DNA of 64,000 nucleotides, taken from contig JAHJVE010000011.1 of the NCBI GenBank assembly GCA_018828385.1, positions 1-64,000 on the forward strand. Direction: 5' to 3'. Position numbers and translations under genes: made by a program. Of the stretch, positions 45,694 through 54,386 are shown one piece after another. Numbering within the stretch: position 1 is the first letter of the stretch; every line of letters starts with the position of its first letter. Source of the DNA: Gammaproteobacteria bacterium. Lineage in GTDB: Bacteria; Pseudomonadota; Gammaproteobacteria; Burkholderiales; Rhodocyclaceae. The notes under the pieces were generated by a model. That model ran no database searches and had not been told where the DNA came from. It saw only the letters and a list, made by a program, of their open reading frames with translations.

Positions 45694-46345
45694 GAGTCTT
45701 CTCCAGTAATGGTGAATAGGGATGAATTGGTTTTGCTGCCCGGGTTTATGTGCAAGACATATGCCCGGTGTTCGCCAGGGGCAGATCGGCCGGCCGGGGC
45801 GACCGGGCAGGAACGGTAGGGATCGAGCGAAATCGGCAGCACGACGGGGTTTTGCGCCGTGCAACGAAAGCTCGCCGAGCCCGACTTGCCACCTTGGCGC
45901 CGACGCGTCGGCTGGCTTGAGGCGCTCACCCGACTGACATTTATGTCAATCAACAAAAACGCCCCGCCAGAAATGACACGAACCATCATCCCGCTGACCG
46001 GCTGGCGGACACCTGGGCGGCGCGGATTCAGCTCCGGAACCCCGCTTCGCATGCGCTGTGAAAGTCGGGTTGGAAGCCGGCATTTCCCCTGCTGTGGCGC
46101 ATTCCCGGCTGGCAGCATGGTCGGGAAAAGGCGTCGAATTTCAATGGCGGTTGTTCGGCACCGCTTCCCCTGGGAGGAAAGGAAGAGGCGCCTTTGGGTA
46201 CCACCGGCTTCCGGAGAGCTTCATAGCCAGATACGTGCCAATGGCATGACAACGCGCAAAACACCAAAAAATCAATGGCTTGAAGAATCGCAAATAAAAT
46301 ACATCCGCCTTTTGCGTCAAAACTGTCAGCCAGGACTGACAACGC
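45694..46345. other. Gene-free stretch with inverted repeats
   Basis: About 650 bp without a credible gene. It holds a perfect inverted repeat TGACAT-TT-ATGTCA (45935-45948) and a hairpin TGTCAG...CTGACA near 46323-46340. Short frames here look non-coding. It separates DUF3149 from the nirN end and may hold an unrecognised small RNA or regulator site. Confidence 0.4.
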
Positions 46346-46383
46346 ACACTTCCACGGTCAACCGGAAATTTCGCCCAAATTTG
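46346..46383 (-). repeat. Dispersed motif copy 12, at the nirN stop
   Basis: Reverse orientation: CCACGGTCAACCGGAAATTT then CGCCCAAATTTG. It ends 10 bp from the nirN stop codon. Confidence 0.85.
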
Positions 46384-46392
46384 AAATCCAGC

Positions 46393-47967
46393 TCAGTGGC
46401 TGGTGCCTTCCGATTTGGTGATCTTGTTCCAGACGTTGTACTTGCCGACCGGCTTTTTCATCGGCAGGCGCTTTACTTCCTTGAGCGTCGCCGCGTCGTA
46501 GATGATCAGCGCACCGTCCATGTCCCACAGGCTGGCCAGCACGTACTTGCCGTCTTTCGTGAACTCGGCGTGGGCGAAGGTCTTGCCCGGTTCGGGCTTG
46601 AGTTCGGCGACGATTTCCAGGCTTTCCTTGTCGATGATCTGCATGGTGTCCTTGAACTCGCGGCTCATCATCGAATCGGTCCAGGCGTAGCGGCTGTTTT
46701 CGTGGCTGCGCATGAAAAACCCCGGGCCGCGCGTCTTGATCTGCTTGATCGTCTGCCAGCTCTGCATGTCGATGATGCTGATCAGGCCCTCATTCAAATT
46801 CGGCGTGGCCATGACGGTTTTGCCCTGCCATTGCCAGCTGATACCGGAACCGAGGTGCGGCATGCCGGGCAGTTCGAGGTCGGCGACTTTCTTGCGCGCG
46901 TCGAGGTTGACCACCTGGCCGGTGACCGCCGCCTTGGCATCGTTGCGCGAGGCGCCCATGACTTCGTCGTAGCCCTGGGTGAAATAAAAGTCGTCGAGGT
47001 AATCGTCGAGCTGCGTGCGTTTCGGGTTGAGAAAACCGGGGATGAAGGCGCCTTCCTTGTACTTGAAGTCGTGGATCATGCCGGTCGGGATGTCGTCGGC
47101 CTTCGGGTTGTACGAGATTTCCCACACCTCTTTCACATCCTTCAGCGCGGCGACGAAGCTCTGCCGCGGGCTGGCGTCATAGACGGCTGAAACGCGCGAC
47201 GTCGTCTTGCCGTCCTTGTCGGCCACCGGCAGGATTTTCTTGAGATTGAGGTCGGCGTCGAGGATGACCAGGCTGTGCGGCAGGTAGTTGGCCACCGCCA
47301 CCCACTTGCCGTCGCCGGACACCGCCGCGTTGCGCGTGTTGATGCCGGCGCGCACTTCGGCCACCACCTTGAGATTCCACAGGTCGAACTTGGTGATCCA
47401 GCCGTCGCGCGAGGCGAAGAAGACGTAGCGGCCATCCGGTGTGAATTTCGGCCCGCCGTGCAGGGCAAAGCGCGACTGGAAACGGTGGATCGGTTCGAGC
47501 TTGTCGCCGTCGAGCACGGAAACGTGGTGGTCGCCGGTTTCGACGACGACGAACAGGTTCATCGGGTCGGCCGTGAATTGCGGCCGGTCGGGCAGGCTGC
47601 CGGGCGCAAAATTGACGATGCGCGAGGCCTCGATCTCCTTCTCGCCCCAGGCCGGCATCGGCTTGATCGGCGTGTAGGCATAGGCGACCAGCGCCTTGAT
47701 TTCCTCCGCCGACAGCTTGTCGCCAACGCCCGGCATCTGCGTCGCCGGGCGGCCGTCGCGGATGACCTTTTCGGCCTCGGGTTTGCGCAGGCGGGCGAGG
47801 TTTTCGGGAACCAGCGCCGGCCCGACGCCACCGAGCCGGGCTTCGCCGTGGCAGCTGGCGCAATGCTGCTTGTAGTTGGAAGCGACATCAGCCGCCCCGG
47901 CACTGCTTGCTACGGTCAACTGGAAAAAAAGGCCAAAAACGAAAAGTGCCGCCGCCCTGATTTTCAT
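46393..47967 (-). CDS. nirN: Cytochrome cd1-type protein, heme d1 biosynthesis dehydrogenase (NirN)
   Basis: The 524-residue periplasmic protein has an N-terminal cytochrome c domain with heme motif CASCH at 36-40 and a C-terminal eight-bladed d1-type propeller (ETGDHHVSVLDGDKL, GGPKFTPDGRYVFFASRDGW). In denitrifiers NirN makes the last double bond of heme d1. I start it at the ATG at 47967, which overlaps the nirJ stop (ATGA). The signal peptide (LFVFGLFFQLTVASSAGA) is largely encoded by a dispersed motif copy. It differs from nirS, whose end lies at 63569. Confidence 0.88.
   Translation of the reverse strand: MKIRAAALFVFGLFFQLTVASSAGAADVASNYKQHCASCHGEARLGGVGPALVPENLARLRKPEAEKVIRDGRPATQMPGVGDKLSAEEIKALVAYAYTPIKPMPAWGEKEIEASRIVNFAPGSLPDRPQFTADPMNLFVVVETGDHHVSVLDGDKLEPIHRFQSRFALHGGPKFTPDGRYVFFASRDGWITKFDLWNLKVVAEVRAGINTRNAAVSGDGKWVAVANYLPHSLVILDADLNLKKILPVADKDGKTTSRVSAVYDASPRQSFVAALKDVKEVWEISYNPKADDIPTGMIHDFKYKEGAFIPGFLNPKRTQLDDYLDDFYFTQGYDEVMGASRNDAKAAVTGQVVNLDARKKVADLELPGMPHLGSGISWQWQGKTVMATPNLNEGLISIIDMQSWQTIKQIKTRGPGFFMRSHENSRYAWTDSMMSREFKDTMQIIDKESLEIVAELKPEPGKTFAHAEFTKDGKYVLASLWDMDGALIIYDAATLKEVKRLPMKKPVGKYNVWNKITKSEGTSH
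47904..47941 (-). repeat. Dispersed motif copy 13, encodes the nirN signal-peptide core
   Basis: Reverse orientation: TTGCTACGGTCAACTGG, seven A, GGCC, AAAAACG. The encoded peptide is FGLFFQLTVASS. Confidence 0.9.
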
Positions 47968-49103
47968 AGCCCGATTTCCTCGTCGGAAAGGTAGCAACCC
48001 GGGTCTTCGGCCCAGGCGTCGCCGGTCATCTGCTGGGCGCGAACGCGGGTGTTGCCGTTGCAGATGCCGAGGTAGGCGCACGCCCCGCAGCGCCCCTTGA
48101 CCGCCCGCGGCTGCTGTTTCAAGCCGGCCATCAGCGGATCAGCGGTATCCGGCCAGATCTGCGAGAAGGGCCGATCCTTGACGTTGCCCAGGTTGTGATG
48201 CCACCACATGGTGTCCGGATGCACGTTGCCGAGGTTGTCGATGTTGGCGACATTGACGCCCGACGAGTTGCCGCCCCACTGGCGCAGCTTGGCCTCGACA
48301 TGCGCCGCGCTGTCCGGGAAACGCCGGCGCACCCAATGCAGGAAATAGACGCCGTCGGCATCGTTGTTGCCGGTCGTGAATTCCTTGTTCAGGCCGCGCT
48401 GCTGGTACTCCCAGCAGGTATCGAAGAGCAGGTCCATGGCCTGCCGGGTGAGCTGGTATTGCGCGTCGTCCTTGCGATTTTTGTTACCACGCCCGGCGTA
48501 GTTGAGGTGGGAGAAATAGAAGCGGTCGATGGCCTCGTCCTCGACCAGCTTGAGCAGGCCCGGCAGATCGTGGGCGTTGTCCTGCGTCATCGTGAAGCGC
48601 ACGCCGATTTTCAGGCCAAGATCACGGCACAGGCGGATGCCTTTCAGGGAAGCCTCGAATGCGCCGTCCATGCGGCGAAACTTGTCGTGCGTGGCGCCTA
48701 GGCCATCGAGCGAGACGCCGACGTAATTGAAATCGCACTCGGCGATCCTGGCGATGTTGTTTTCGTCAATCAGCGTACCGTTCGACGACAACCCGACATA
48801 AAAGCCCTTGGCCTTGGCCCGCTTGGCGATGTCGTAGATATCCGGCCGCAGCAGCGGTTCGCCGCCGGACAGGATGAGCACCGGCACCTTGAAGTCGCGC
48901 AGGTCGTCCATCACCGTGTAAACCTGCTCGGTGGTCAGCTCGCCGGGGAAATTCGTGTCGGCCGAAATCGAATAACAATGCTTGCAGGTCAGGTTGCAGC
49001 GCCGGATCAGGTTCCAGATGACGACCGGGCCGGGCGGATTGCGTTTCGGCGCGAGCGGTGTCGGCGCGGCTATTTCCTGCATGTACTGGGAGATGCGAAA
49101 CAT
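47964..49103 (-). CDS. nirJ: Heme d1 biosynthesis radical SAM protein NirJ
   Basis: The 379-residue enzyme removes propionate side chains during heme d1 synthesis. The radical SAM cluster motif CNLTCKHC lies at residues 36-43 and LILSGGEPLLRPDI follows. A SPASM-like C-terminus has CGACAYLGICNGN and a late Cys. It is the first gene of the nirJ-nirN unit; an FNR/Dnr-like box lies about 60 bp upstream. Confidence 0.94.
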   Translation of the reverse strand: MFRISQYMQEIAAPTPLAPKRNPPGPVVIWNLIRRCNLTCKHCYSISADTNFPGELTTEQVYTVMDDLRDFKVPVLILSGGEPLLRPDIYDIAKRAKAKGFYVGLSSNGTLIDENNIARIAECDFNYVGVSLDGLGATHDKFRRMDGAFEASLKGIRLCRDLGLKIGVRFTMTQDNAHDLPGLLKLVEDEAIDRFYFSHLNYAGRGNKNRKDDAQYQLTRQAMDLLFDTCWEYQQRGLNKEFTTGNNDADGVYFLHWVRRRFPDSAAHVEAKLRQWGGNSSGVNVANIDNLGNVHPDTMWWHHNLGNVKDRPFSQIWPDTADPLMAGLKQQPRAVKGRCGACAYLGICNGNTRVRAQQMTGDAWAEDPGCYLSDEEIGL

Positions 49104-49158
49104 GGACTTCCTTGTTCTGAGCTTTCAGCCATTCAACGGCAGCCGCCCCCCTTATTCC

Positions 49159-49172
49159 TTGATACGCGTCAA
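49159..49172. promoter_or_regulatory. FNR/Dnr-like box between nirJ and the cyanophycin ABC gene
   Basis: TTGATACGCGTCAA matches the TTGAT-N4-ATCAA consensus with one mismatch. It is centred about 62 bp before the nirJ start and 65 bp before the divergent ABC gene start, so it could serve either. Confidence 0.6.
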
Positions 49173-49229
49173 CCGCCGGAACGATGGGGCGTTAGATGGG
49201 CACCCCGGACCCTGCTGTATACTCCATCG

Positions 49230-51524
49230 ATGAACCTGAACGCACTGAATTTGGTCGGCAACGAGCCGTCGCTTCCCGGCCGCTGGGCGGCCGATGTAGA
49301 CGCCAAACTGGCGGCCGGCGAAAAGCCCCAGGCCTGGCTTGAAATCGACCTCGACAACCGCTTGCAGTTCGCCTCCGGGCTCGTTCTCGTCACCGACCGC
49401 CGTTTTCTCGCCTGCGCCCCGGGCGACACCCGCTGGCAGGAATGGCCGCTGCGCGGCGGCCTGACGCTCAATCACCACGATCACGCCGGCGTCGGCGCGC
49501 TCGAACTGGTCGACGAAAACGGCCGGCTCGCCACCTGGCGCTACACCCTGGCGCGAAATCTCGCCGCCCTGCGCGTCATCGCCGAATTCGACCTGCACCG
49601 CGACAGCCTGGTCAGCGGCCAGCCAGTGCTACGGTCAACCGACGATGCCTGCCCAAAATGCAAGGCGCCGCTGCCGCCCGGCGAAGACGAGTGCCCGGTG
49701 TGCAATCGCGAAGCCGCGGTCGCCCCGTCGACGTGGACGCTGTTCCGCCTGTGGCGTTTCGCCCGCCCCTATCGCTGGCAATTGTTCATCGGCTTCGCCC
49801 TGACCCTAGCCTCGACCGCTGCCCAGCTCGTCCCGCCCTACCTGACCATGCCGCTCATGGACGAGGTGCTGATCCCCTTCCAGAACGGCAAACCAATCGA
49901 CTGGCCGCTGGTCGGCATGTATCTCGGCGGCCTGTTCGTTGCCGCCGTGCTGGCCTGGGGCCTGGGCTGGATCCGCACCTACATCTTGTCGCTCGTTTCC
50001 GAGCGCATGGGCCGCGACCTGCGCACGCAGACCTACGACCATCTTCTGGGCCTGTCGTTGGAGTACTTCGGCGGCAAGCGCACCGGCGACCTCATGGCGC
50101 GCATCGGCAACGAAACCGACCGCATCAACATCTTCCTCTCGCTCGACCTGCTCAACTTCGCCACCGACGTGCTCATGATCACGATGACCGCCGTCATCCT
50201 GTTCAGCATCAACCCGTGGCTGGCGCTGGTCACCCTGCTGCCGCTGCCGATCATTGGCTGGCTCATCCATTTCGTGCGCGAAAAGCTGCGCACCGGCTTC
50301 GAGAAAATCGACCGCGTCTGGGCCGAAGTGACCAACGTGCTGGCCGACACCATCCCCGGCATTCGCGTCGTCAAGGCCTTTGCCCAGGAAAAGCGCGAAG
50401 GCGAGCGTTTCCGCGCCGCCAACGAGCACAACCTGCAGATGAACGACAAGCTCAACAAGACCTGGTCGCTGTTCACCCCGACGGTGACGCTGCTCACCGA
50501 AGTCGGCCTGCTCGTCGTCTGGGTCTTCGGCATCTGGCAGATTTCCAAGGGCGAATCGACCGTCGGCGTGCTCACCGCCTTCCTCGCCTACATCGGCCGC
50601 TTCTACACCCGCCTCGACTCGATGAGCCGCATCGTCTCGGCCACCCAGCGCGCCGCGTCGAGCACCAAGCGCATTTTCGACATCCTCGACCACGTCTCGA
50701 GCGTCCCCGAGCCGACCAACCCGGTGCATCTGTCCAAGGTCACCGGCCAGCTCGAACTCAAGAAAGCCAGCTTCCGCTACGGCACCCGCTCGGTCACCCG
50801 CGACGTCGATCTGGTCATCGAACCCGGCGAAATGATCGGTCTGGTCGGCCACTCTGGCTCCGGCAAGTCCACGCTGGTCAACCTGATCTGCCGCTTCTAC
50901 GACGTCTCCGAAGGCCAGGTGCTGATCGACGGCGTCGATGTCCGCTCGGTGCCGGTCGCCGAGTTCCGCCAGCACATCGGTCTGGTGTTGCAGGAACCCT
51001 TCCTGTTCTTCGGCACCATTGCCGACAACATCGCCTACGGCAAGCCGGGCGCGACACGCCAGGAAATCATCGCCGCCGCCCGCGCCGCCCACGCCCACGA
51101 ATTCATCCTGCGCCTGCCGCACGGCTACGACTCCTTGGTCGGCGAACGCGGCCAGGGCCTGTCCGGCGGCGAGCGCCAGCGCATCTCGATCGCGCGTGCG
51201 CTGCTCATCGATCCGCGCATCCTGATCCTCGACGAGGCGACTTCGGCGGTCGACACCGAGACCGAGAAGGAAATCCAGAAGGCGCTCGACAACCTCGTCA
51301 AGGGCCGCACCACCATCGCCATCGCCCACCGCCTGAGCACGCTGCGCAAGGCCGACCGGCTGGTCGTCATGGATCGCGGCCGGATTGTCGAAGTCGGCAA
51401 CCACGACCAGTTGATGGCCGTCGAAGGCCACTACTTCAAGCTCTACATGGCGCAGGCCCGCAATGTCGATACCGAGCCGGAACTGCCGCGCTCGACCAGC
51501 CTGCCCAAAACTCATGCGGAATAA
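49230..51524 (+). CDS. Cyanophycin-locus ABC transporter, fused permease/ATPase
   Basis: The 764-residue protein has an N-terminal ~150-residue beta-rich domain, a zinc ribbon (CPKCKAPLPPGEDECPVC), six transmembrane helices, and an ATPase with Walker A GHSGSGKST, signature LSGGERQRISIARA and ILILDEATSAVD. The start ATG at 49230 is used because upstream residues are not family-like. ABC proteins of this build travel with DUF1854 and two cphA genes in betaproteobacteria; substrate unknown, possibly a peptide linked to cyanophycin turnover. Confidence 0.85.
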   Translation: MNLNALNLVGNEPSLPGRWAADVDAKLAAGEKPQAWLEIDLDNRLQFASGLVLVTDRRFLACAPGDTRWQEWPLRGGLTLNHHDHAGVGALELVDENGRLATWRYTLARNLAALRVIAEFDLHRDSLVSGQPVLRSTDDACPKCKAPLPPGEDECPVCNREAAVAPSTWTLFRLWRFARPYRWQLFIGFALTLASTAAQLVPPYLTMPLMDEVLIPFQNGKPIDWPLVGMYLGGLFVAAVLAWGLGWIRTYILSLVSERMGRDLRTQTYDHLLGLSLEYFGGKRTGDLMARIGNETDRINIFLSLDLLNFATDVLMITMTAVILFSINPWLALVTLLPLPIIGWLIHFVREKLRTGFEKIDRVWAEVTNVLADTIPGIRVVKAFAQEKREGERFRAANEHNLQMNDKLNKTWSLFTPTVTLLTEVGLLVVWVFGIWQISKGESTVGVLTAFLAYIGRFYTRLDSMSRIVSATQRAASSTKRIFDILDHVSSVPEPTNPVHLSKVTGQLELKKASFRYGTRSVTRDVDLVIEPGEMIGLVGHSGSGKSTLVNLICRFYDVSEGQVLIDGVDVRSVPVAEFRQHIGLVLQEPFLFFGTIADNIAYGKPGATRQEIIAAARAAHAHEFILRLPHGYDSLVGERGQGLSGGERQRISIARALLIDPRILILDEATSAVDTETEKEIQKALDNLVKGRTTIAIAHRLSTLRKADRLVVMDRGRIVEVGNHDQLMAVEGHYFKLYMAQARNVDTEPELPRSTSLPKTHAE
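49623..49660 (-). repeat. Dispersed motif copy 14, partial, in the ABC gene
   Basis: The core GTGCTACGGTCAACCG is intact; the nearer A-tract is lost (GACGATGCC) while CCCAAAATG of the outer arm remains. It encodes the junction just before the zinc ribbon (VLRSTDDACPKC). Confidence 0.6.
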
Positions 51525-51528
51525 GCCC

Positions 51529-51999
51529 ATGTCGAACGCCAATTTCCAATTGCAACGCGATTCCTACGGTCAACTGGTATTAACGGCCGAAAATGGAATC
51601 GTCCATCAAGGCATCACGCCGGTCCGCGCCTTCCCCATCGCCGCCCCCGACGAAGGGCTGTCGCTGGTCAATGCCGAAGGCCATGAAGTCGCCTGGATCG
51701 ACCGCCTCGCCGACCTGCCGCCGGCCATCGGCCAACTCATCGAAAGCGAACTGGCCAGCCGCGAATTCGTGCCGGAGATCGAGCGCATCGAAACCGTCTC
51801 CAGCTTCGCCTGCCCGAGCACCTGGCAACTCGCCACCAATCGCGGCCCGGCCGAGCTGATCCTCAAGGGCGAAGAAGACATCCGCCGCCTGAGCCAGACC
51901 CGCCTGCTCATCGCCGACGCCCATGGCATCCAGTTCCTGATCCGCGACCTGAGCCGTCTCGACAAGCACAGCCGCAAGCTTCTCGACCGCTTCCTGTAA
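51529..51999 (+). CDS. DUF1854-family cyanophycin-associated protein
   Basis: The 156-residue protein (RAFPIAAPDEGLSLVNAEGH, ELILKGEEDIRRLSQTRLLI, IRDLSRLDKHSRKLLDRFL) matches DUF1854, which accompanies cyanophycin synthetases. Function is unknown. It starts 4 nt after the ABC gene stop. A motif copy encodes the stretch DSYGQLVLTAENG. Confidence 0.85.
   Translation: MSNANFQLQRDSYGQLVLTAENGIVHQGITPVRAFPIAAPDEGLSLVNAEGHEVAWIDRLADLPPAIGQLIESELASREFVPEIERIETVSSFACPSTWQLATNRGPAELILKGEEDIRRLSQTRLLIADAHGIQFLIRDLSRLDKHSRKLLDRFL
51558..51595 (-). repeat. Dispersed motif copy 15, inside the DUF1854 gene
   Basis: Reverse orientation: CGATTCCTACGGTCAACTGG, TATTAAC, GGCCGAAAATG. Core and GGCC are kept and the A-tract is diluted. 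Confidence 0.75.
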
Positions 52000-52117
52000 C
52001 GCTTTGTCCGGGAGCGTGACATTTTTAGACGGCGGTCAGCCACAAGCGGAATAAAGCGTTAATAATGCTGCACTCGAAAACTCATCACCGCAGGCCAACG
52101 GAGCCACAGCCAAGAGC

Positions 52118-54370
52118 ATGAAGAACAAGGACATCGTTTTCCGGGACACGATTTCGCTGCGTGGCCCCAACATCTGGACCTACCCCCCGGTCATCGAGAC
52201 CTGGATCGACATCGGCGAACTCGAAGATTATCCCTCCAGCAAGATTCCCGGCCTTTACGAGCGCCTCAGCGCCTGGCTGCCGGGCCTTGTCGAACATCGC
52301 TGCAGCTACGACGAGCGCGGCGGTTTCCTGCGCCGGCTTGAAGAAGGCACCTGGGCCGGCCACATCCTCGAACACATCGTCCTCGAACTGATGACCCTGG
52401 CCGGCCTGCCCGACGGTTTCGGCCGCACCCGCGAAACCACCACGCGCGGCGTCTACAAGCTGGTCGTTTCCAATTTCCACGAAGAAGTGACGCGGATGTC
52501 GCTCGACATCGGCCGCGAACTGCTCCTCGCCGCCATCGCCGACCAGCCCTACGATCTCGACGAAGCCGTCCGCCTGCTGCGGCGCAAGGTCGACCGCAAA
52601 TACCTCGGCCCATCGACCGCCGCCATCGTCCTGGCCGGCGAAAAGCGCGGCATTCCGCACATCCGCCTGCTCGACGATGGCAACCTCGTCCAGCTCGGCT
52701 ACGGCGCCGCCATGCGCCGCATCTGGACGGCCGAAACCGACCAGACCAGCGCCATCGCCGAAACCATCTCGCGCGACAAGGATTTGACCAAGGAGCTGAT
52801 CTCCTCGGTCGGCGTCCCGGTGCCGGAAGGCCGCGAAGTCGATAGCGCCGACGATGCCTGGGATGCCGCCGAAGACATCGGCCTGCCAGTCGTCGTCAAG
52901 CCGACCGACGGCAACCATGGCCGTGGCGTGTTCATCGACCTGATGACCAGGGAAGAAGTCGCCAAGGCCTACGCCATCGCCGTAGAGGAAGGCTCCGGCG
53001 TCCTCGTCGAGCGTTCCATCCAGGGCATCGAACATCGCCTGCTGGTCGTCGGTGGCAAGCTCGTCGCAGCCAATCGCAGCGACCTGATCACGGTGAGCGG
53101 TGACGGCAAGTCGACGGTGCTCGAACTGATCGACAGCCAGGTCAACGTCGACCCGCGCCGTGGCACCACCGAACTGCATCCGCTGTCAATCATCAAGATC
53201 GACACCGCCGCCAAAATCGAACTCGAACGCCAGGGCCTGACCGGCGACAACGTCCCGGCCAAGGGCCGCGAAGTGCTCATCCAGCGTAACGCCAACCACG
53301 CTTTCGACTGCACCGACGAAGTTCACCCCGACACCGCCCAGGTCGTTGCCCTGGCCGCCCGCGTTGTCGGCCTCGACATCGCCGGCATCGACCTCGTTTG
53401 CCAGGACGTCTCGATGCCGCTGGCCGAACAGGGTGGCGCCATCGTCGAAGTCAACGCCGGCCCCAGCCTGCTCATGCACATCAAGCCGGGCATCGGCAAG
53501 CCGCGCCCGGTCGGCCAGGCCATCGTCGACAACCTGTTCGCCAAGGACGCCAGCGGTCGCGTGCCGCTGGTCGGCGTCACCGGCACCTACGGCCGCAACA
53601 CCGTCGCCAAGATGGTCGCCCACCTCATCCATCTCTCCGGCCAGCATTCCGGCCTGGCCTGCACGGACGGCATTTACCTTGATCGCCGCCATGTCCAGAA
53701 AACCGACGCCGCCAACTGGGAAGGCGGTCGCCGCCTGCTCATGAACCGCTCGGTTCAGGCTGCCGTCATCGAAAACGGTGCCCGGGTCATCCTCGGTGAA
53801 GGCCTGGCCTACGACCGCTGCTCGGTCGGCATCGTCACCAACATCGTCGCCGAAGACGAAGACCTGTCGCGCTGGGACACCCAGCCGACCGGCGGCGAGT
53901 ACTACACGACGCCGCGTTCGATCTACCGGACGCAGGTCGATGTCGTGCTGCCCAGCGGCCACGCCGTGCTCAACGCCGAAGACGAACTGGTCGCCGATTT
54001 CGCCGAGCTGTGCGATGGCGAGGTGATCTTCTTCGCCGTCGATCCGGCCAACCCGACACTGCTCGCCCATCTGGCCGCCGGCAAGCGCGGCGTCACCGTT
54101 GCCGACAAGCGCGTCGTACTGCGCTCGGGCGCCGATGAAACGCGGCTGAGCCGGCTGGTCGACGCGCCGTACATCGGCAAGGCCAGGCAGCCGACGCACA
54201 TTGCCAACGTGCTCGCCGGCATTGCCGCCGGCTGGGCCATGGGCCTGAGCAAGGAAGTGATGACGACCGGTCTCAAGACCTTCGGTCTCGACCTGGCCGA
54301 CCCCGCTGCGCTGATTCTCCAGGCAGCCAAAAAGTCGCAACCCAAGAAGCCGGCTTCCGTCCGGAAATAA
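52118..54370 (+). CDS. Cyanophycin synthetase paralogue with degenerate Mur-ligase P-loop
   Basis: The 750-residue protein has the CphA order: N-terminal domain, ATP-grasp (VVVKPTDGNHGRGVF, NAGPSLLMHIKPG) and Mur-ligase-like domain. The Mur-ligase P-loop, normally GTNGKTTT, reads GTYGRNTV (residues 489-496), losing the catalytic Lys, and the protein is ~110 residues shorter at the C-terminus than its neighbour. The ATP-grasp half, which adds aspartate, looks intact; the arginine-adding half is probably inactive. It may pair with the full CphA encoded next, 16 nt downstream. Confidence 0.88.
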   Translation: MKNKDIVFRDTISLRGPNIWTYPPVIETWIDIGELEDYPSSKIPGLYERLSAWLPGLVEHRCSYDERGGFLRRLEEGTWAGHILEHIVLELMTLAGLPDGFGRTRETTTRGVYKLVVSNFHEEVTRMSLDIGRELLLAAIADQPYDLDEAVRLLRRKVDRKYLGPSTAAIVLAGEKRGIPHIRLLDDGNLVQLGYGAAMRRIWTAETDQTSAIAETISRDKDLTKELISSVGVPVPEGREVDSADDAWDAAEDIGLPVVVKPTDGNHGRGVFIDLMTREEVAKAYAIAVEEGSGVLVERSIQGIEHRLLVVGGKLVAANRSDLITVSGDGKSTVLELIDSQVNVDPRRGTTELHPLSIIKIDTAAKIELERQGLTGDNVPAKGREVLIQRNANHAFDCTDEVHPDTAQVVALAARVVGLDIAGIDLVCQDVSMPLAEQGGAIVEVNAGPSLLMHIKPGIGKPRPVGQAIVDNLFAKDASGRVPLVGVTGTYGRNTVAKMVAHLIHLSGQHSGLACTDGIYLDRRHVQKTDAANWEGGRRLLMNRSVQAAVIENGARVILGEGLAYDRCSVGIVTNIVAEDEDLSRWDTQPTGGEYYTTPRSIYRTQVDVVLPSGHAVLNAEDELVADFAELCDGEVIFFAVDPANPTLLAHLAAGKRGVTVADKRVVLRSGADETRLSRLVDAPYIGKARQPTHIANVLAGIAAGWAMGLSKEVMTTGLKTFGLDLADPAALILQAAKKSQPKKPASVRK

Positions 54371-54386
54371 CGAGGAACAAAGCGTC

